A DNA stretch of 64,000 nucleotides from Datnioides undecimradiatus (taxonomy: Eukaryota > Chordata > Actinopteri > Lobotiformes > Datnioididae): positions 5,618,329-5,682,328 of the forward strand of contig WARS01000013.1 of the NCBI GenBank assembly GCA_008933995.1, read 5' to 3'. The notes below the pieces were generated by a model that worked only from the letters and a program-made list of their open reading frames with translations, was not told the origin of the DNA and ran no database searches. Positions 1 through 12,578 of this stretch are shown piece by piece; positions within the stretch are counted from its first letter, which is position 1, and every line of letters starts with the position of its first letter. Position numbers and translations under genes: made by a program.

Positions 1-2052
1 ACACACTGTCTTTAATCGTTACCTATATGATGGAAATCAGATGTAAAACTCTGCTCCTGCTGTGTGGACAGGAATGGAGGTGGCGGGAGAATCCCCATAA
101 AGCAGTACTGCACCAGTATTTCATCCCGTCTTGTCGCCTCATACTGTCGGTGTAGTCGACTGTCATGTTGCCATAGTTACGGACACAGATCCTCTGCAGC
201 ACCAGCGACGCAAATTCAACCCCCCACCTGTTTCTGACACCCCATCAGTGTTACTTGTCAGACATCCTGTCACATGCACTCATCCAGACGGGCTCCTCTT
301 ATTATTTTTCTTTATTTGTTTTGTCTCCTTATACCCTTCTCTCCACCACAGTTACGACAGTAGCGGCTCTAGAATATTTACAGTATATGCAGTGTCCATA
401 TACATGTCATATGTTTGTAAGTTTTAGAGCAAAACATTACACTGGGGTGCATAACTACTGCTACTGCTACTACTACTGAGGACAGTGTCCCACTGAAAAA
501 TGAAAAAGCTACATTATGTGCAGTAAATATGAAACTTCTAAAATATGAAAATACGATTAAGTAATAAGAATATGTGTAAGAATATCATTGGCTGCAGGCC
601 TAAATATAATTGTACATTTATATATAATAACGCATTTGATGGCCTTAAATACTTTACTATTGTTGTAGATAAGAGAATCAGCATTTTCACTGACATTTAA
701 ATATTTGTCAGAGCTTGTATTTCAGTAGCATTGAGATAAAATAAAACAATGTTGTATTTTTATGGCTTCAGCTCACAAATATCCTTCAAACTGCGAAAAC
801 ATTTGCACAGAATAATCCCACAGAACAGTTTTGTGACATCAAAAGGAACATTATTGATGTCCTGCGAAAGCATCAAATAGTTTCTTTTCAACTGTCAAAT
901 TATGCTTCAGAGCCCAAATTTTGGCATGTACTATACACGCAGACAGGGTTCTAGCAACGCTTTCCTAAAAACCTACAAAATAAATCAACTGACACGCAGA
1001 AACTGTCCTCACTGAAGCTTGATGTAGATGTTTTGGACCTATACTTGAGTGTTTACTTAGACGTGCATGGAGTTGAAAACATGCTATGACTGTCAGGCCT
1101 CTGACAGTAGACTTATTATTTTCATCATTCACCTCCACGTGTTTTGTGTCAGCAGTCTGTGTGTCCACGTCTTCACTGTCTTGTTGTCTTGTTGCATGTA
1201 GTTTGTGTTTACCTCTTGTTTACTTCCTGTGTTCATAATATCTTAACCTGCTGTGTTTGCTTGTCGTCCAGACGCCACTGTTCTTCTTATTTTAGTTGTT
1301 TTTATCCTGGATGTTTTGTTGTTGAGTTTTACACTGCGATGCTCGTGTCGAACCAAGCTCCTCACGCAGCCTTGAGTTTGACTGTCTGACAGTCCATTGC
1401 CCTGTGCGGTACCATGCTTTACCCACCCTGTGCTATATCCGTGTGTTCGTGTGTCCCATTCTGAGTCTGCGTGGATATTTTCCCAGACAGTGCTCTGGTA
1501 CCTCCAGAAGTTATTAAACCACCTGATTGGATCTCTCAGATCTAACCTCCTTCCTCCTTACTGACCTCGTCCACCAGATTTCTTCAAACTTGCATGTGAT
1601 ATTCTCCTTTAATTTTTTCTGTGAGCATTCCATTTATTAACGTGGCTTGTTTCTAGGTATACAGCACATTGGACTAAAGCGTATACTTACAACGAGCGTT
1701 TGTGTTGCTTTTGTATTTGTTTTCCTTGAAATGTATGATTTTGTTGTGTTTTTTTTTTTATGATTGTGTTCCTCACGGCTTTTCTTAGTGCACGCCAAAA
1801 CTGAGTGACTTGTGAACTGTAGACATCTTGTGTGAAAGCAGAACACAGACTGCAGTTGCCTTTTCTCTCGTTGCTCCCTCACCTCCTCCTCCTCCTCCTC
1901 ACCTCAACTGAGAGGTCCTCTCCCTCCCCTCTGCCCTTTCTCTCTCCTTCTCCCCTCTTTCCTCTCATCCCGGGGGTCCCTCCAACTCTTCCACCGCGTG
2001 TCTGGCACTGCCTCATCATTTTCTTCTTTTTTCCCTCCCCTTTTTGCGACAG
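1..2052 (+). other. atp2b2: 3' part of the last intron of the atp2b2-like gene
   Basis: No coding exon is recognised here. The stretch lies directly upstream of the terminal ATPase exon and ends in a long C/T-rich tract (about 1860-2050) followed by a CAG acceptor at 2050-2052. I looked for the alternatively spliced site-C exon of PMCA genes (the exon used in 'a' variants) and did not see it, so it probably lies left of the window. The rest is ordinary AT-rich intron. That this is intron and not upstream intergenic DNA is inferred from the incomplete reading frame of the exon that follows. Confidence 0.75.
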
Positions 2053-2364
2053 ATCCGCGTCGTGAATGCTTTCCGTAGCTCCCTCTATGAAGGCCTGGAA
2101 AAACCGGACTCCAGATCATCCATCCACAACTTCATGACACATCCCGAGTTTAGGATAGAAGACTCCACGCCCAACATCCCCCTCATCGACGACACAGACG
2201 ATGATTCCGCTCGGAGGAGGGGGAAGTACTCCAGCCAGCCCTCGTCCCCCAACAAGAATAACAACGCCATCGACAGTGGCATCAATCTCACCATCGACAC
2301 CAGTAAATCAGCCGCTTCCTCCAGCCCCGCCAGCCCTCTTCACAGCTTGGAGACCAGCCTCTAA
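2053..2364 (+). CDS. atp2b2: Plasma-membrane Ca2+-transporting ATPase (PMCA2-like), terminal coding exon
   Basis: This exon encodes the last 103 residues of a PMCA, the P-type ATPase that exports Ca2+ from the cytosol. It opens with [18 protein letters not shown], the second half of the C-terminal calmodulin-binding/autoinhibitory region. It continues with [15 protein letters not shown] and IPLIDDTD, both nearly invariant in PMCAs, then a Ser/Pro/Asn-rich tail, and ends HSLETSL with a PDZ-binding ETSL. The acceptor is gcgacag at 2046-2052, in phase 0. The paralogue call rests on the tail ([18 protein letters not shown]), which I recall as PMCA2-like, and on neighbouring slc6a11. VVNAF and SPLHSL resemble PMCA1, so atp2b1 is the alternative. 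A divergent basic patch (SARRRGKYS) follows IPLIDDTD. Upstream exons are outside the window. Confidence 0.88.
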   Translation: MRVVNAFRSSLYEGLEKPDSRSSIHNFMTHPEFRIEDSTPNIPLIDDTDDDSARRRGKYSSQPSSPNKNNNAIDSGINLTIDTSKSAASSSPASPLHSLETSL

Positions 2365-2725
2365 CCCTGATCCTAACCTCAGCTCTTAACCTCTAATATC
2401 TCTTTTCCTTGCAGTCTGGGGGCACCTCCTCACAATTCCTCCAGACCTTTGCAACTGCAACCTTAAACCTTGTCACCCCTTAAAATTACACCTGCCCAGC
2501 TCAATTCTCATCCTCCAGCCCCTGACCCCGCATTTATCACCCACACAGGACAGGTCCTGTGGCTAAATCTCCATCTTCTCCCCCCTTAACCATGAGCTCT
2601 TAAAGCTCTCTGCTCCTAGTTATATGGCAAGGTGAAAAGAAAAACAAACTTAACATACAATCAAAAAAGCGCAACAAAGCCACAAAACCTACACAGCCAT
2701 CCTTGCTTTTGTGGTTGTATGTGTA

Positions 2726-2755
2726 CGGTGGCGGCGGCGGCGGTGGCGGTGATGG
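2726..2755 (+). repeat. GGC/GGT-rich trinucleotide repeat in 3' UTR
   Basis: Imperfect run of ggc/ggt triplets, the most GC-rich short stretch of an otherwise AT-rich 3' UTR. Confidence 0.85.
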
Positions 2756-4820
2756 TCTGTATGACTATATGCGTGTTAGTACTGTATTAGCGTGCCGCTG
2801 ACTGCACGTACGTGTGAACTGTGTCTTCAGTGGCACCGGGAGGAGGACGATAAGGAGGGAGACACTGCTGAGGAGTAGAAATCACAAAACAGGACAGACT
2901 CTCAACTCCCCTTACACTCCCTCTCCTCAACAATAACATTGTCAATACTGATAATAGTTTAAATTAAATTGAAAAACATTGTTATTATTCTGATTCTCAT
3001 TCTGATTATTATTGTTATTATTATTGTTGCTCCTGCATGAATGTACATTACCCAAGTTTTATTTAAAAGGGTTTTAATTTTATTGGAGTTCTATCTGTTG
3101 TGATGGGCTAGGCCTTGCGGCGGACTACTATTTTAAAGACAGCTTCTCTGAGTTCCTGGCCTGCAAAGTTCCCTCTTCTGTGTGGCATGAACATGTACCC
3201 GACTGTAAAAATTTATTTCATCCATAAACAGAAATGTGTAACGAGGTGGTAGGGCTCAACTTGCACAGTAGTTTTGCACCTGTCGGAAAAGAGGAACGCA
3301 AAATAATATTGATGACGATAGCATTTATGGGATATATTCTATAAATATAAATACATATAAATATATTTAGAGAGAGTTTATCTTTGTTTGTCGGCATGTT
3401 GCCTTGTTCCTGCTTCAGTGGCTCAAAATACTTTGACTTATTTATGTCTTAAAGAGAATGTAATTTGTTTACAACCTCGTAGAGATAAACTTCCTGGTTT
3501 GTAGAAGGAGAGAGGCGAAGCTGGAGCTCAGAAGGGCCAGAGCTGTGTTGGTGTGTTATTACTGAAAAACCACGTGCTGGAATTTGCCTGCTATCTTTTC
3601 AAATATTGTAGATATTTTTAGAGGATTGACAAACAAAAAGAAACCAAAATATAATGGGATATGTAGTAAATGTGGAATCTTAGTATTACACTATATGATT
3701 GTTGGGATCAATTTGGAGTGGCTTGCCTTTTCTAAACGGAGGCCTCCTTTTTGTGACAGAGGGGGAATATTTAATTCTTTTTTCACTTCTTCTTCTTCTT
3801 CTCTTTTTTTTTATTGTGGGGTTTTTTTTCCTCTGTGCTTCAGCACTGGCCTGGGGTCAGGGCTCGAGTCAAAGGCTGATATCAGGACCTTTCCAGTGAA
3901 CTGTCTTCTAGATAAACCTGCTTGTTCAAGGGACTTGATATTTTAAAAAAATATATACATGTGACCATCAAAAAGGCTGCAATCGACTCATATTAGTATA
4001 AATCTGCATTGTTATATTTGGCTTATCTGTGCCGCACGGAAATCAGACTTTTTGTTTGTTTGTTTTTGTTTAAAAATTTGGAATACATTGTGTTGTTTTT
4101 ATTTAATTTAGATTTTTTGTTTTCTTTTGGTTTCAAGGATTTCCTTCCCCTCTAGCAGAGGGACACGCGCAGCCCCACAAAGCTGTTGGCATTTTTAACA
4201 TCTAAAAAAAGGAAAAACTGACAAAAAACAACAAATTACAACAAAAATGGAATGTTGCTTTGACTCTTTTTCTATATATAAAAAAAGACGATCCTTTTCT
4301 GCACTATCTGGTTATGAATGAAAACTTCTGTGGTGTAATTCTAGATGTGCTTTTGTGTGTTTTAACCAAGCTTGTCTTCCTGCCGTCACAGAATATACAG
4401 TACTCTAGCATCTCAACTGTACTCACTAGTTGTAAACTATTTATTGTGCTTTGACCAATCAGACATTACCAGAGAGAAGTTACATACAGAATGCACATTT
4501 ACCCTGTCTTATTGCACTCAGAAGGACAAGGCCACTTAACTAGCCTGTACTATTGTTATTTCTATTACTAACCGAAGTCATTGGCAAGCATGACGTGATA
4601 GGCTCATTATGCAACTTGAAAAAATTGACGGTTTTTCTACTTTTAAAAAAAAAAACCTCCTCTACACTACTACGGTATATACAATCATTTATCCGAGCAT
4701 CTTTTTTCTTTTTTATATCCTCCTCCTCTGTCATTTCCCAGTCGATCTGTCCATCTGGAGAAGGTGCACAAGCTTTACCAGTCAGCTCAGGCGTGTTGAA
4801 AAAGTAACATGGACCATTTG

Positions 4821-4826
4821 AATAAA
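4821..4826 (+). promoter_or_regulatory. atp2b2: Candidate proximal poly(A) signal (atp2b2-like gene)
   Basis: Canonical AATAAA in ggaccatttgAATAAAatct. A T-rich stretch follows. Its use is unproven. Confidence 0.4.
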
Positions 4827-5352
4827 ATCTGTCTTATTTAAGCTGAAAAAAGACAAAAAAACAGTCTGGATTCTGATATTCTGCTTAGAAGCTGCTGATT
4901 TATTTTGTTTCCTTTCCAATGTTTTAACTTGACAATTTATTTGTTTATTTGTCTGTAAAAAAAAATTAAAAACAATAAACAAACAGCATTTTCAAAGAAA
5001 AAAAACAACAAAAAAAAAGACTTAAGCCAACATTCTCAAACCACTTTTACATCCAGGAGGACATTCAGCTTTAAGAGGATGCAAAGACGACGAGTTTAAA
5101 AATAATCTTTGTAAATACAGCAATGGGTCCACCGAGGACGGAAACTCCATGCGGACTGGTGTGAAAACAGGAACTCTTCCTGACTACATCTACCATCATC
5201 ATGCACCACCACGAGTCATACTGCCGACGCAGCTGTTTGGCTGTATGTAATCAATCACTGCTCCTGTCAGAAACACTTCAAAACATCGTGATTACATCCA
5301 AATGATAACACGTGTTGTAACAACCAATAATTATGTTGAAGATGACACCGAC

Positions 5353-5404
5353 AATGATGATGATGATAATGCTGATGATAATGATAATGATGATATCAAT
5401 GATA
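5353..5404 (+). repeat. GAT/GATAAT imperfect microsatellite
   Basis: Interrupted gat/aat triplets within the probable 3' UTR, just before the distal poly(A) signal. Confidence 0.85.
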
Positions 5405-5585
5405 CTTCTTGCAATATACTCTCACCTGCCTCGATGTACTGTATTTAGCAGCATGCAGTTTGTGGAACAAAGAAAAAGAGAAATGCCAACAGATAACTTT
5501 TTGGCATACTTAGCCATTTATGGGTAAGTGATTTAAGTGTTCATCTTGTTTTTATGATATTTTTTTTATCTATACAATAATTGTA

Positions 5586-5591
5586 AATAAA
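5586..5591 (+). promoter_or_regulatory. atp2b2: Candidate distal poly(A) signal (atp2b2-like gene)
   Basis: AATAAA followed within 20 nt by a T/G-rich element (tgtctttgttc), the usual layout of a vertebrate cleavage site. This is the best candidate for the 3' end of the gene. Confidence 0.5.
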
Positions 5592-5810
5592 GAACTCAAT
5601 GTCTTTGTTCATTTAATACTATGCAAAAAGTCATGCTTTTCTGATTGTTACCCACCCTTAATCCTAGAGTGTGTTGCTGGAATGTTTGTGGTCTCAAAAG
5701 TCAGTGAAAACATGTGATGTAAATTATTTTCTAGCTTGAGGAAAAAGTTAAATGATGATGAAAATTATTATTATAATACCATGAGGAGGAGGGTAATAAT
5801 GGTGGTGACA

Positions 5811-5852
5811 GTGATGATGATGATGATAATGATGATGATGCTGATGATGATG
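5811..5852 (+). repeat. GAT trinucleotide repeat
   Basis: Near-continuous gat triplets with one aat and one gct interruption. The histidine-rich and methionine-rich open frames across it are artefacts of the repeat. Confidence 0.9.
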
Positions 5853-6204
5853 AACTGTGACTCTTGCTGCTTGACTGTCCCATTTACCACACTCCTGACA
5901 GGAGCGCAAGTGAAAAACATAATAAAAACAAAAAAACGAAAAATCACTAAATAAATCTCCCAGAGCAGCATGACCCAGCATGGTGTGTCCTGGCCCCGTG
6001 TCACATGTCCTGTTCTGATTCGTTGTGCTTCACCTGCCAGTGTCCACTTTGATTTTGACTGTTCTTCCATTTTCAGGAATTTGTAGCAAACAGCTCTGTT
6101 TGGGATTTTCAGTCTGATCAAATGAAGACCTTGATGTAATGCACCTTCAACCAGTATGTCCCAACCTTTTTCCTTTGAGACCTTTAAAATAAGACGACAC
6201 TGGG

Positions 6205-6365
6205 GTATTCTTATGGCTAAGTGGTGTAAGCCATAGACCACATACAGTAACTGTCACATCCAAGGTTCAAGTCCAGTTGAGGACCTTTGTTGCATGTTCC
6301 TTTCTCACCTCCCTACCACTTTTCCTCTCTGTCTGCACTGTGGTCTCTCGTAAAACAGAACAAGA
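6205..6365 (+). mobile_element. tRNA-derived SINE fragment
   Basis: It contains an RNA polymerase III A-box-like TGGCTAAGTGG (about 6213-6223) and a B-box-like GGTTCAAGTCC (about 6263-6273) at tRNA-like spacing. A tail follows with gacctttgttgcatgt and a pyrimidine-rich stretch ending near ctgcactgtggtctctcg, typical of common teleost tRNA-SINE 3' regions. It is degraded, with no target-site duplication obvious by eye. Family assignment is from memory. Confidence 0.6.
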
Positions 6366-6662
6366 AGGATTAAGTTCCAGCAAAGAGTGCTTTTTGAGCC
6401 TGTTAAGGTAGAGGCTAATAAGGCAGCACTATACAGTATTTCAGAAAGACAACAAGTCTGCTAATGATTCAATGATGCTGTACTAAGTGGTGCTTTGATC
6501 TAAATGCTAACGGGGCAGGCTAATGCACTCAGAACGACACTAACAGCTGCTGATGTTTATGATGTTTTGATGTCTTCGCTCAGCTGAGACTGATGGGAAA
6601 GTCTTTAGTTTTGCAGGTACTTGCTCATAAACCAGTACTGGACAAGTTGATATTTTGAAATA

Positions 6663-6782
6663 AAGAGGGCGCTGGAGGAAAACTCAGGGGATCACCAGAG
6701 TCAGAAGGATTCACCCTCTGGGGGACATGAATATCCATATACATTTTCATGGCAATCCATCTTGTAGTTAAGTTGTTAAGAC
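6663..6782 (+). repeat. Common teleost interspersed repeat, copy 1
   Basis: It carries the modules gggatcaccagagtcag, gattcaccctctggggg and catggcaatccatc, which recur in other copies in this window (12548, 35112, and inverted at 58936 and 62750). No coding capacity. Recognised as a widespread fish repeat; family name not assigned. Confidence 0.6.
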
Positions 6783-7588
6783 GATGGGAACATGACAAAA
6801 AATTGAAAACATATTTTTGAGTATTTTTTAAAAAAAAATTCTTAACACCTTAAATATATCTGAAAGATCTGTTTACACCTTTATTTACTGAGGAAAGATT
6901 TCTGGGAGCAGTGTGTCCTTTTTCATGAACATCCTGTTGATATTCACACATTTACAGGCATTTACATCCGAGACGAGATGACTGATGCGCAGCTGATGGG
7001 CAGCTCCACTGGTGCAGTCAAGGATGAAGGGCCCTGCCTGAGGATGTTTCAGCTGCGGGAAAGAGGGAGGTGCAGGTGTTTGGATCTGTCTATTATCTGT
7101 CCCTCATGCTGGGAACCATGGTCCTACACAACCAGGTTCTTTTCATATTTTACTATTAGCTTGCTGCATAATTTGCAAGTGTTTCTATTTCAAGTGGTCT
7201 TCAATGTTCCTAAAGTCATTACTTCCTACACACTGTCAGTAATGATAGCGTGTACTGCAGCAGGCACACTCTGAAAAGCTCCTCTGAGATTTTCAACAGC
7301 TGCGTTCAGGTTAAATACATCAACATGGCAAATTTCTTCCCATGACTCAAAACTGCTGATGCCTGCAGCGTGCCAAAGTAGGTTTGTGCAGAATTGATCC
7401 CATCCAGTTTTGTTGAGGAGGGTGGTGGCGTCTGAGGAACATCAGAGCTCTGACTTAATCTTCTTTCCCCTCGATTTAAAATGGGAGCATGCCTGCCAGT
7501 ATCAGTTTGATGTTAGACTCATTTGAAATGGAAAAGCATTGCAGAAACTTGCCTGAGCATGTTAAGCTGACTAAGATGATGAGCCCAA

Positions 7589-7610
7589 GGATGGATGGAT
7601 GGATGGATGG
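7589..7610 (+). repeat. GGAT tetranucleotide repeat
   Basis: About five tandem ggat units. Confidence 0.9.
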
Positions 7611-10399
7611 AAACCAAGTGTAAACCCAACACTCTTGAAATAGTGAACAGTTCAGTCAGTGGAGCCATAATTACTGCATATCTTAGTGAGGCATGTTGTG
7701 TAAGACAGAGGTCATAAAGGACATTTTATCTAAATGTCTGTGTCCACTGGGGGGCAGTATTTCACCAGAAATTACTTTCCGGTTCAACCATGCAATAAAA
7801 CCTTTTGAAGTGTCTCTTCAGCATCATGAGCTGAAAGTCACTTCAGACACCTAAAGGTCAGTGTTAGTGGTACAAAGGAAACAGAGGACCATTTGAATCA
7901 GTCATCCTGAGCAGCATCAACTCGCTTGTCTTTTTTCTAAAGGTTTTATCAGTTCAGTCTGTACAACTTTAGGTTGAACATCTGAGCTGTTCAATACCAG
8001 AAGAGGTGACCCTTTGGTCTAATGGTCTGCTATTGTGCTTTACTCTTCAGGGCTGGTCTGAGGTTGTCGTTGGACAGTTGTTGCTGAACTGAACAGTGAG
8101 GTGAGAACTTTGGAATGGACCTGCAGAGTTGAGTTATAATCACAGGAGCACCCCCTTTCATTTTACTCACGATCATTTGATCCATTGTTAATGTAAAAAC
8201 ACGGAGTAGAGAAATTCAGATGTGCAAATTGAGCCAAGAGAAAAGAAGCCGCAAATTTTGGGATGGATTTTAACTCTTTGCCGTCAGCCTTTAGGTGTTT
8301 ACTGCTAATGAGAAAACCATAGAAGAATAATTTAAAGGGTAAAACATCAATCCTGCCTGTTTATGTACCTTAAATTGTGATTTGAGAACAGTTAATTAAA
8401 AGAATTATTGAAATTATTCAATTTCTTATCCAAAGAAAAATTATTTTTAAAAAATGATGCCGAGTGCTTGATAAACCATGTTCAAGGTCATAAATGCCAT
8501 AAAATAAGATGCAGGCTATTTGTTCACATTGTCATCAGCGCAAAGCAATAAGATGTGGATTATTAATTGACCACCACTTGGTTAAATACACACTGAGCAG
8601 AAATAGATCCAGGCTCTGAACATTGTTAATGATGCAGGGAAGACAAGGTCAGTATACAGTCACAACAAATGGTGTCTGTCTGCAGGTCGATAGATGGCAA
8701 TGACTGTCACTCATCACTGGTCTGACTCATCACCAAAACTGGGAATAAACTGGATCCCTATGTTTGAGTGTGTATATTTGCAATGTTTATGTCTGGTTAC
8801 TCAAAGCCCCAAAGTGTGTATTTTTTGAATGTCATCTCAGCATCTTAATTAATCCAATGAGGCGGCTTTTTGTTTGCAGATGAGACACTCCAAGTGCAAA
8901 ACGATGTGTGCATCGCTGCAGTGATGTGTCCTGCTCCTGTGAAGTTTAAAATGTTCAAATCCTGCAGAAAAATGTCGTTATGTTTGCTACATCCCTCCCT
9001 TAAACAGTGACTGTCCAATCATAATTGCAATTAGACACGGCAGTTCTGTCAATCATGCAATTATTTGGATCAAACCAAGGTGGATAAATACTATACATGA
9101 GTGTTGAAGTTGATGACGTATAAATCAAGTGTTTAACTTACCACAGTACATGGGCTCACAGGTTATGTTGATTCATTTCAAAGGTTCATGGTTAAACACA
9201 TCTACAAATGAATACATATTTAGCATTCATAGCAACCTTACCAACATCACCACAGTGTCCGGTAATTTGAATGAAAAAGCACTTCTCATGATGAATTCTA
9301 ACATATTTTCATATGATACAATTTCTAGCACAGATTTCATCTATCTATGTGAGCCTGAACCAACAATCTTTAACTAATAATATTATAACATCCTCCCATC
9401 GATCAAATTTAGCCTTTAGCAGCACAGAACTACCACTCATTAGTTAGCTAGCAACAGCACAATGTGATGGTGCTGCTTCCAAACCTGAACGTTGGGTCTG
9501 TCAGCGAACTCTGATACAGGGTCATGTAACTTAAACTGCACCATGTTTAGTGATTTTGCCAAGATATTTGGTGCCCAGGTAATGAAAAGACTCTCCAGGT
9601 TATACTAGAAGACATTTAATTAATGTGTCTATTTACCTACACTTAGTACCAAATTAAACAGTTCCTTCTAAGAAACCTCTAGCAAGCATTACCATTTGGG
9701 TGACTTGACCTTTTAAACCAGTTATGTAAGATCAAATGTAAGGCTACTGCTGCAGGTTGTACCAGAGTTGCACATAAATGCTGCCTCACACACTCAGTGT
9801 AAGAAGGAGATTAAACAATCAAAGACACAATTTCAGAGATTTCAGTACATTAGCATTAATCCTATGTTAGCTTTAGCATTAGCCCGATAGTGTGTGTAAT
9901 AGCATCAGCATGCGCGGCCGTGCCCGCTGGGATGGCACAGCCTGTGAATATAGAGTGGGCTCCCACAGCTCGGAAGATTAGCGTTCGAGTGCATTCAAGT
10001 CCATGTGCGAGGGCCGATTTCCAGGAAGAATAGCCCTTTATTGGGCCCCAAGTTGAATCCTGCTGCTTCCCTTTGGCCCAATAGAAGGCTGCAGTAACTG
10101 ACAGTCCTTTACAATCAGCCAACACTGGTGGAGGTTTTGGGGCTCTCATTCTTTTTTCCACTCTTTTTTCTCCAAAAGGATTGATTTTGAAATTACTCTT
10201 TCTCTGCCCAGTGTGTGTATGGCTTGGTATATTTGTGTGCATTCGTCCGTATATGTGGGTTTGTGGGTATGCGTGCGCGCACAGACACACACATGCAAAC
10301 GTGCACATGTTTGAATGCCAGTCTTGGCAATTGTCTTAATGGGATAAGGGGAGACTATGGTTCCTGTTAGGGGGATGGGACTGTGGGAATGACATGGGA

Positions 10400-10446
10400 A
10401 CACGCACACACACGGACACACACGCACACACACACGCACACACACA
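10400..10446 (+). repeat. Interrupted AC microsatellite
   Basis: AC dinucleotides with periodic ACGC and ACGG interruptions. It generates spurious cysteine/valine-rich frames on the minus strand. Confidence 0.9.
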
Positions 10447-11280
10447 TTGCATTCATGGCACTAACAGCTATGTTGTCAGATGATTCAAAACAAAGGTGAT
10501 ATGTGGTGACTCAGGGCTGCAGATACTCTGCACACTGGCCAAAGAAGATGTGACACACCTTTCGGCAGGGTTTTGCGAAACCCCCCCAAAAACAACCAAA
10601 TAAAAAAAAAAAAGATTATGACTCGTGTGATCAGTGTTGGGGTGCATTTATAGTTCTGAACTTTTAGACTTTTTGTAGATGTTTTGTTTTATTTGACACT
10701 GCAAAACCAAGGGTCATTTAAGGAGAACAAAAGAAGTGACATTATAGATTGCTGCTGGGTTGGTCGGTTGGTTTGTTGATTGGTTCGGGGTGTTGCAATG
10801 ATGTGTTGTGGCCTGTAGGGGTCATCTGTGGCATAATATTCATAAAGGCCTTCATGCTAACAAGCCTGCTGTTAGATATCAGTTTCCCATCCTTTTACCT
10901 TTAATCTTACTTTGTTCCCAATAGAGATCTTGAGGTTTCTGGCCCTACTGTATCAGCGTTCATCAACTTAGACCATATCCTGAAGAAAAAATAGTGACAA
11001 AATCACTAATTGAACTCCTGCTGATCTATAAAATTGACATTAATCTTGTTGCATTTATCTGTTTTATTGTTCGCAAATGTTTTATGACTTTAATCAGTAT
11101 CTGACTTCTGGTTAGACTGGGAGAGTTTAATGAAATAAAATAGTAAAAATGTTGATTGAATGTAAAACCTGTTTGGCTGGCAGATATTCAAACAGAGGTG
11201 GCGTAAAAGATGTCTTCACTATTAGTAATGAAACTTTAGGAGACACATACCTCCCCCTTAGGTAGATAACCTGGAAATGT

Positions 11281-11281
<1 letters not shown>

Positions 11282-11319
<38 letters not shown>
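11282..11319 (+). repeat. AC microsatellite
   Basis: About 19 uninterrupted AC units. Confidence 0.95.
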
Positions 11320-11321
<2 letters not shown>

Positions 11322-11608
11322 GTAATATACTACATGCTCACTTACATGTTCACTGGCATGCTCTCTTTCTGTGTTTCACACCCAGAAACACAATCACAGT
11401 CTATTCTCTGGTGGCAGCAGATGGGCAGGTGTGTGATTACTGTCCTACCTCTAAACCTCCGAGGTATTAGTGCCCATTCCCCCACTCATTGTGTCGATAC
11501 TGAGATGTCAGTCGGCGATAAGTGAAATGACAAATACAGAGCAAGATGTGGGGGTGTCATATTTCCCAGACTGATCAACATTTCATCTTGAGGAGAGGAC
11601 GAGCTGAA

Positions 11609-11621
11609 GGGGGGGGGGGGG
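11609..11621 (+). repeat. Poly-G run
   Basis: Thirteen consecutive G residues, followed by tggatggat. Likely length-polymorphic or prone to assembly error. Confidence 0.9.
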
Positions 11622-12037
11622 TGGATGGATGACAGTGAGAGTGAAAGAGACCACCAGCAGCCATTATTTGTGTGAGATCTCCGGTTTGTCTTCATTACCC
11701 ATGGTCCACTGCCCTTCAGGATTTACTAATAGCTCATGCATCAAAAGGCTGTCTGGCAGGTGAGCATGGAGACAGATAGAGCTAAGAATAGCTGAATGTA
11801 TAATTGCACATCAGGTTTGATATTATCAGTCTCCCATGAGAAATCTGCAGGGTAAAGGGCTTGAATGCAATTATTATCATCAAGTAAGTGACTGTGTGAG
11901 TATGACAGTTATCAATTTTGACGCTTCAGTCTAAATTTTGCATTTTTGGGAAAAACATGGATTTGAACTTTTTAACCACAAACTCCTTTTAGAAAAGCAG
12001 TAAAATGTGTTAACTTTGTTAATTAACTTTGTTAATT

Positions 12038-12067
12038 AATGCCAATGTATTGTATTGTATTGGCATT
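12038..12067. repeat. Short inverted repeat around a TGTAT tandem
   Basis: Arms aatgccaat and attggcatt are perfect reverse complements flanking a 12-nt gtattgtattgt spacer. Directly upstream, ttaactttgttaa is tandemly repeated. Possible DNA hairpin; no function inferred. Confidence 0.7.
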
Positions 12068-12547
12068 TCTGGTGTTGCTTTTGGGGAGAGATATAGTCTG
12101 TTCCTTCAGAAACTGAATATGACCCTTACAAAATGATTCATGTGACTTCTGACTGCTGTGATTAATGTATGGTTGGTTTAGCCACATACATGGTTTAAGA
12201 GTCAAAACAAGTCAACAACCATGCTCACCTTGCTGCAAGGGTAAACTGATGTTTGCTAAAATTTTATTTATTTTTAAGATGGTGATATTAAGGAGATGGC
12301 AGGAAATGAATAAGAAGGAGAGGCTAGAAAGGTCCTTGGGTGGATTTATTTGAGAGAAATTGGGGTGAAGGCTCATTGTTTTAACCTTTCAGTCACAAGT
12401 TGAGCAGATAATAGTGATAGATGAAAGTTAAGGGATTATTGAATTGATTAGTCACCCATCCAACTGTTGTTGAACCTTTTAACTCAAAATTACAAATGAT
12501 AACATCAGGGCAATACAGGATATGTCATGGAATTGACAATTCAACCA

Positions 12548-12578
12548 GTATTCACCCTCTGGGGACCATGAATGAGCC
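12548..12578 (+). repeat. Common teleost interspersed repeat, copy 2 (short)
   Basis: Only the module attcaccctctggggacc plus atgaatg survives. It matches the module at 6711 and, more loosely, that in the 35.1-kb copy. Confidence 0.45.

Larger units (their letters stand above)
2365..5612 (+). other. atp2b2: Probable 3' UTR of the atp2b2-like gene
   Basis: About 3.2 kb follows the TAA at 2362-2364 without any supportable open frame. It is AT-rich with many T and A runs, as in long neuronal 3' UTRs, and contains a short GGC/GGT-rich stretch (2726-2755) and a GAT-rich repeat (5353-5404). AATAAA occurs at 4821-4826 and 5586-5591; the second is followed by a T/G-rich stretch, so cleavage near 5610 is plausible. 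The true end is inferred only. Confidence 0.55.

Noticed and set aside
1100..1600. Possible degraded repeat or alternative PMCA exon in the intron
   Set aside because: Nothing matches the Gln/Ser/Thr-rich site-C exon sequence, and the resemblance to fish repeats was too vague to name.
5771..6241. 156-codon minus-strand frame
   Set aside because: It runs through a SINE fragment and a GAT repeat (Ile/Thr run), so it is a repeat artefact.
10262..10446. Alternating purine-pyrimidine AC/GT stretch considered as a CRISPR-like array or special element
   Set aside because: Simple dinucleotide repeat without spacer structure; the genome is a vertebrate.
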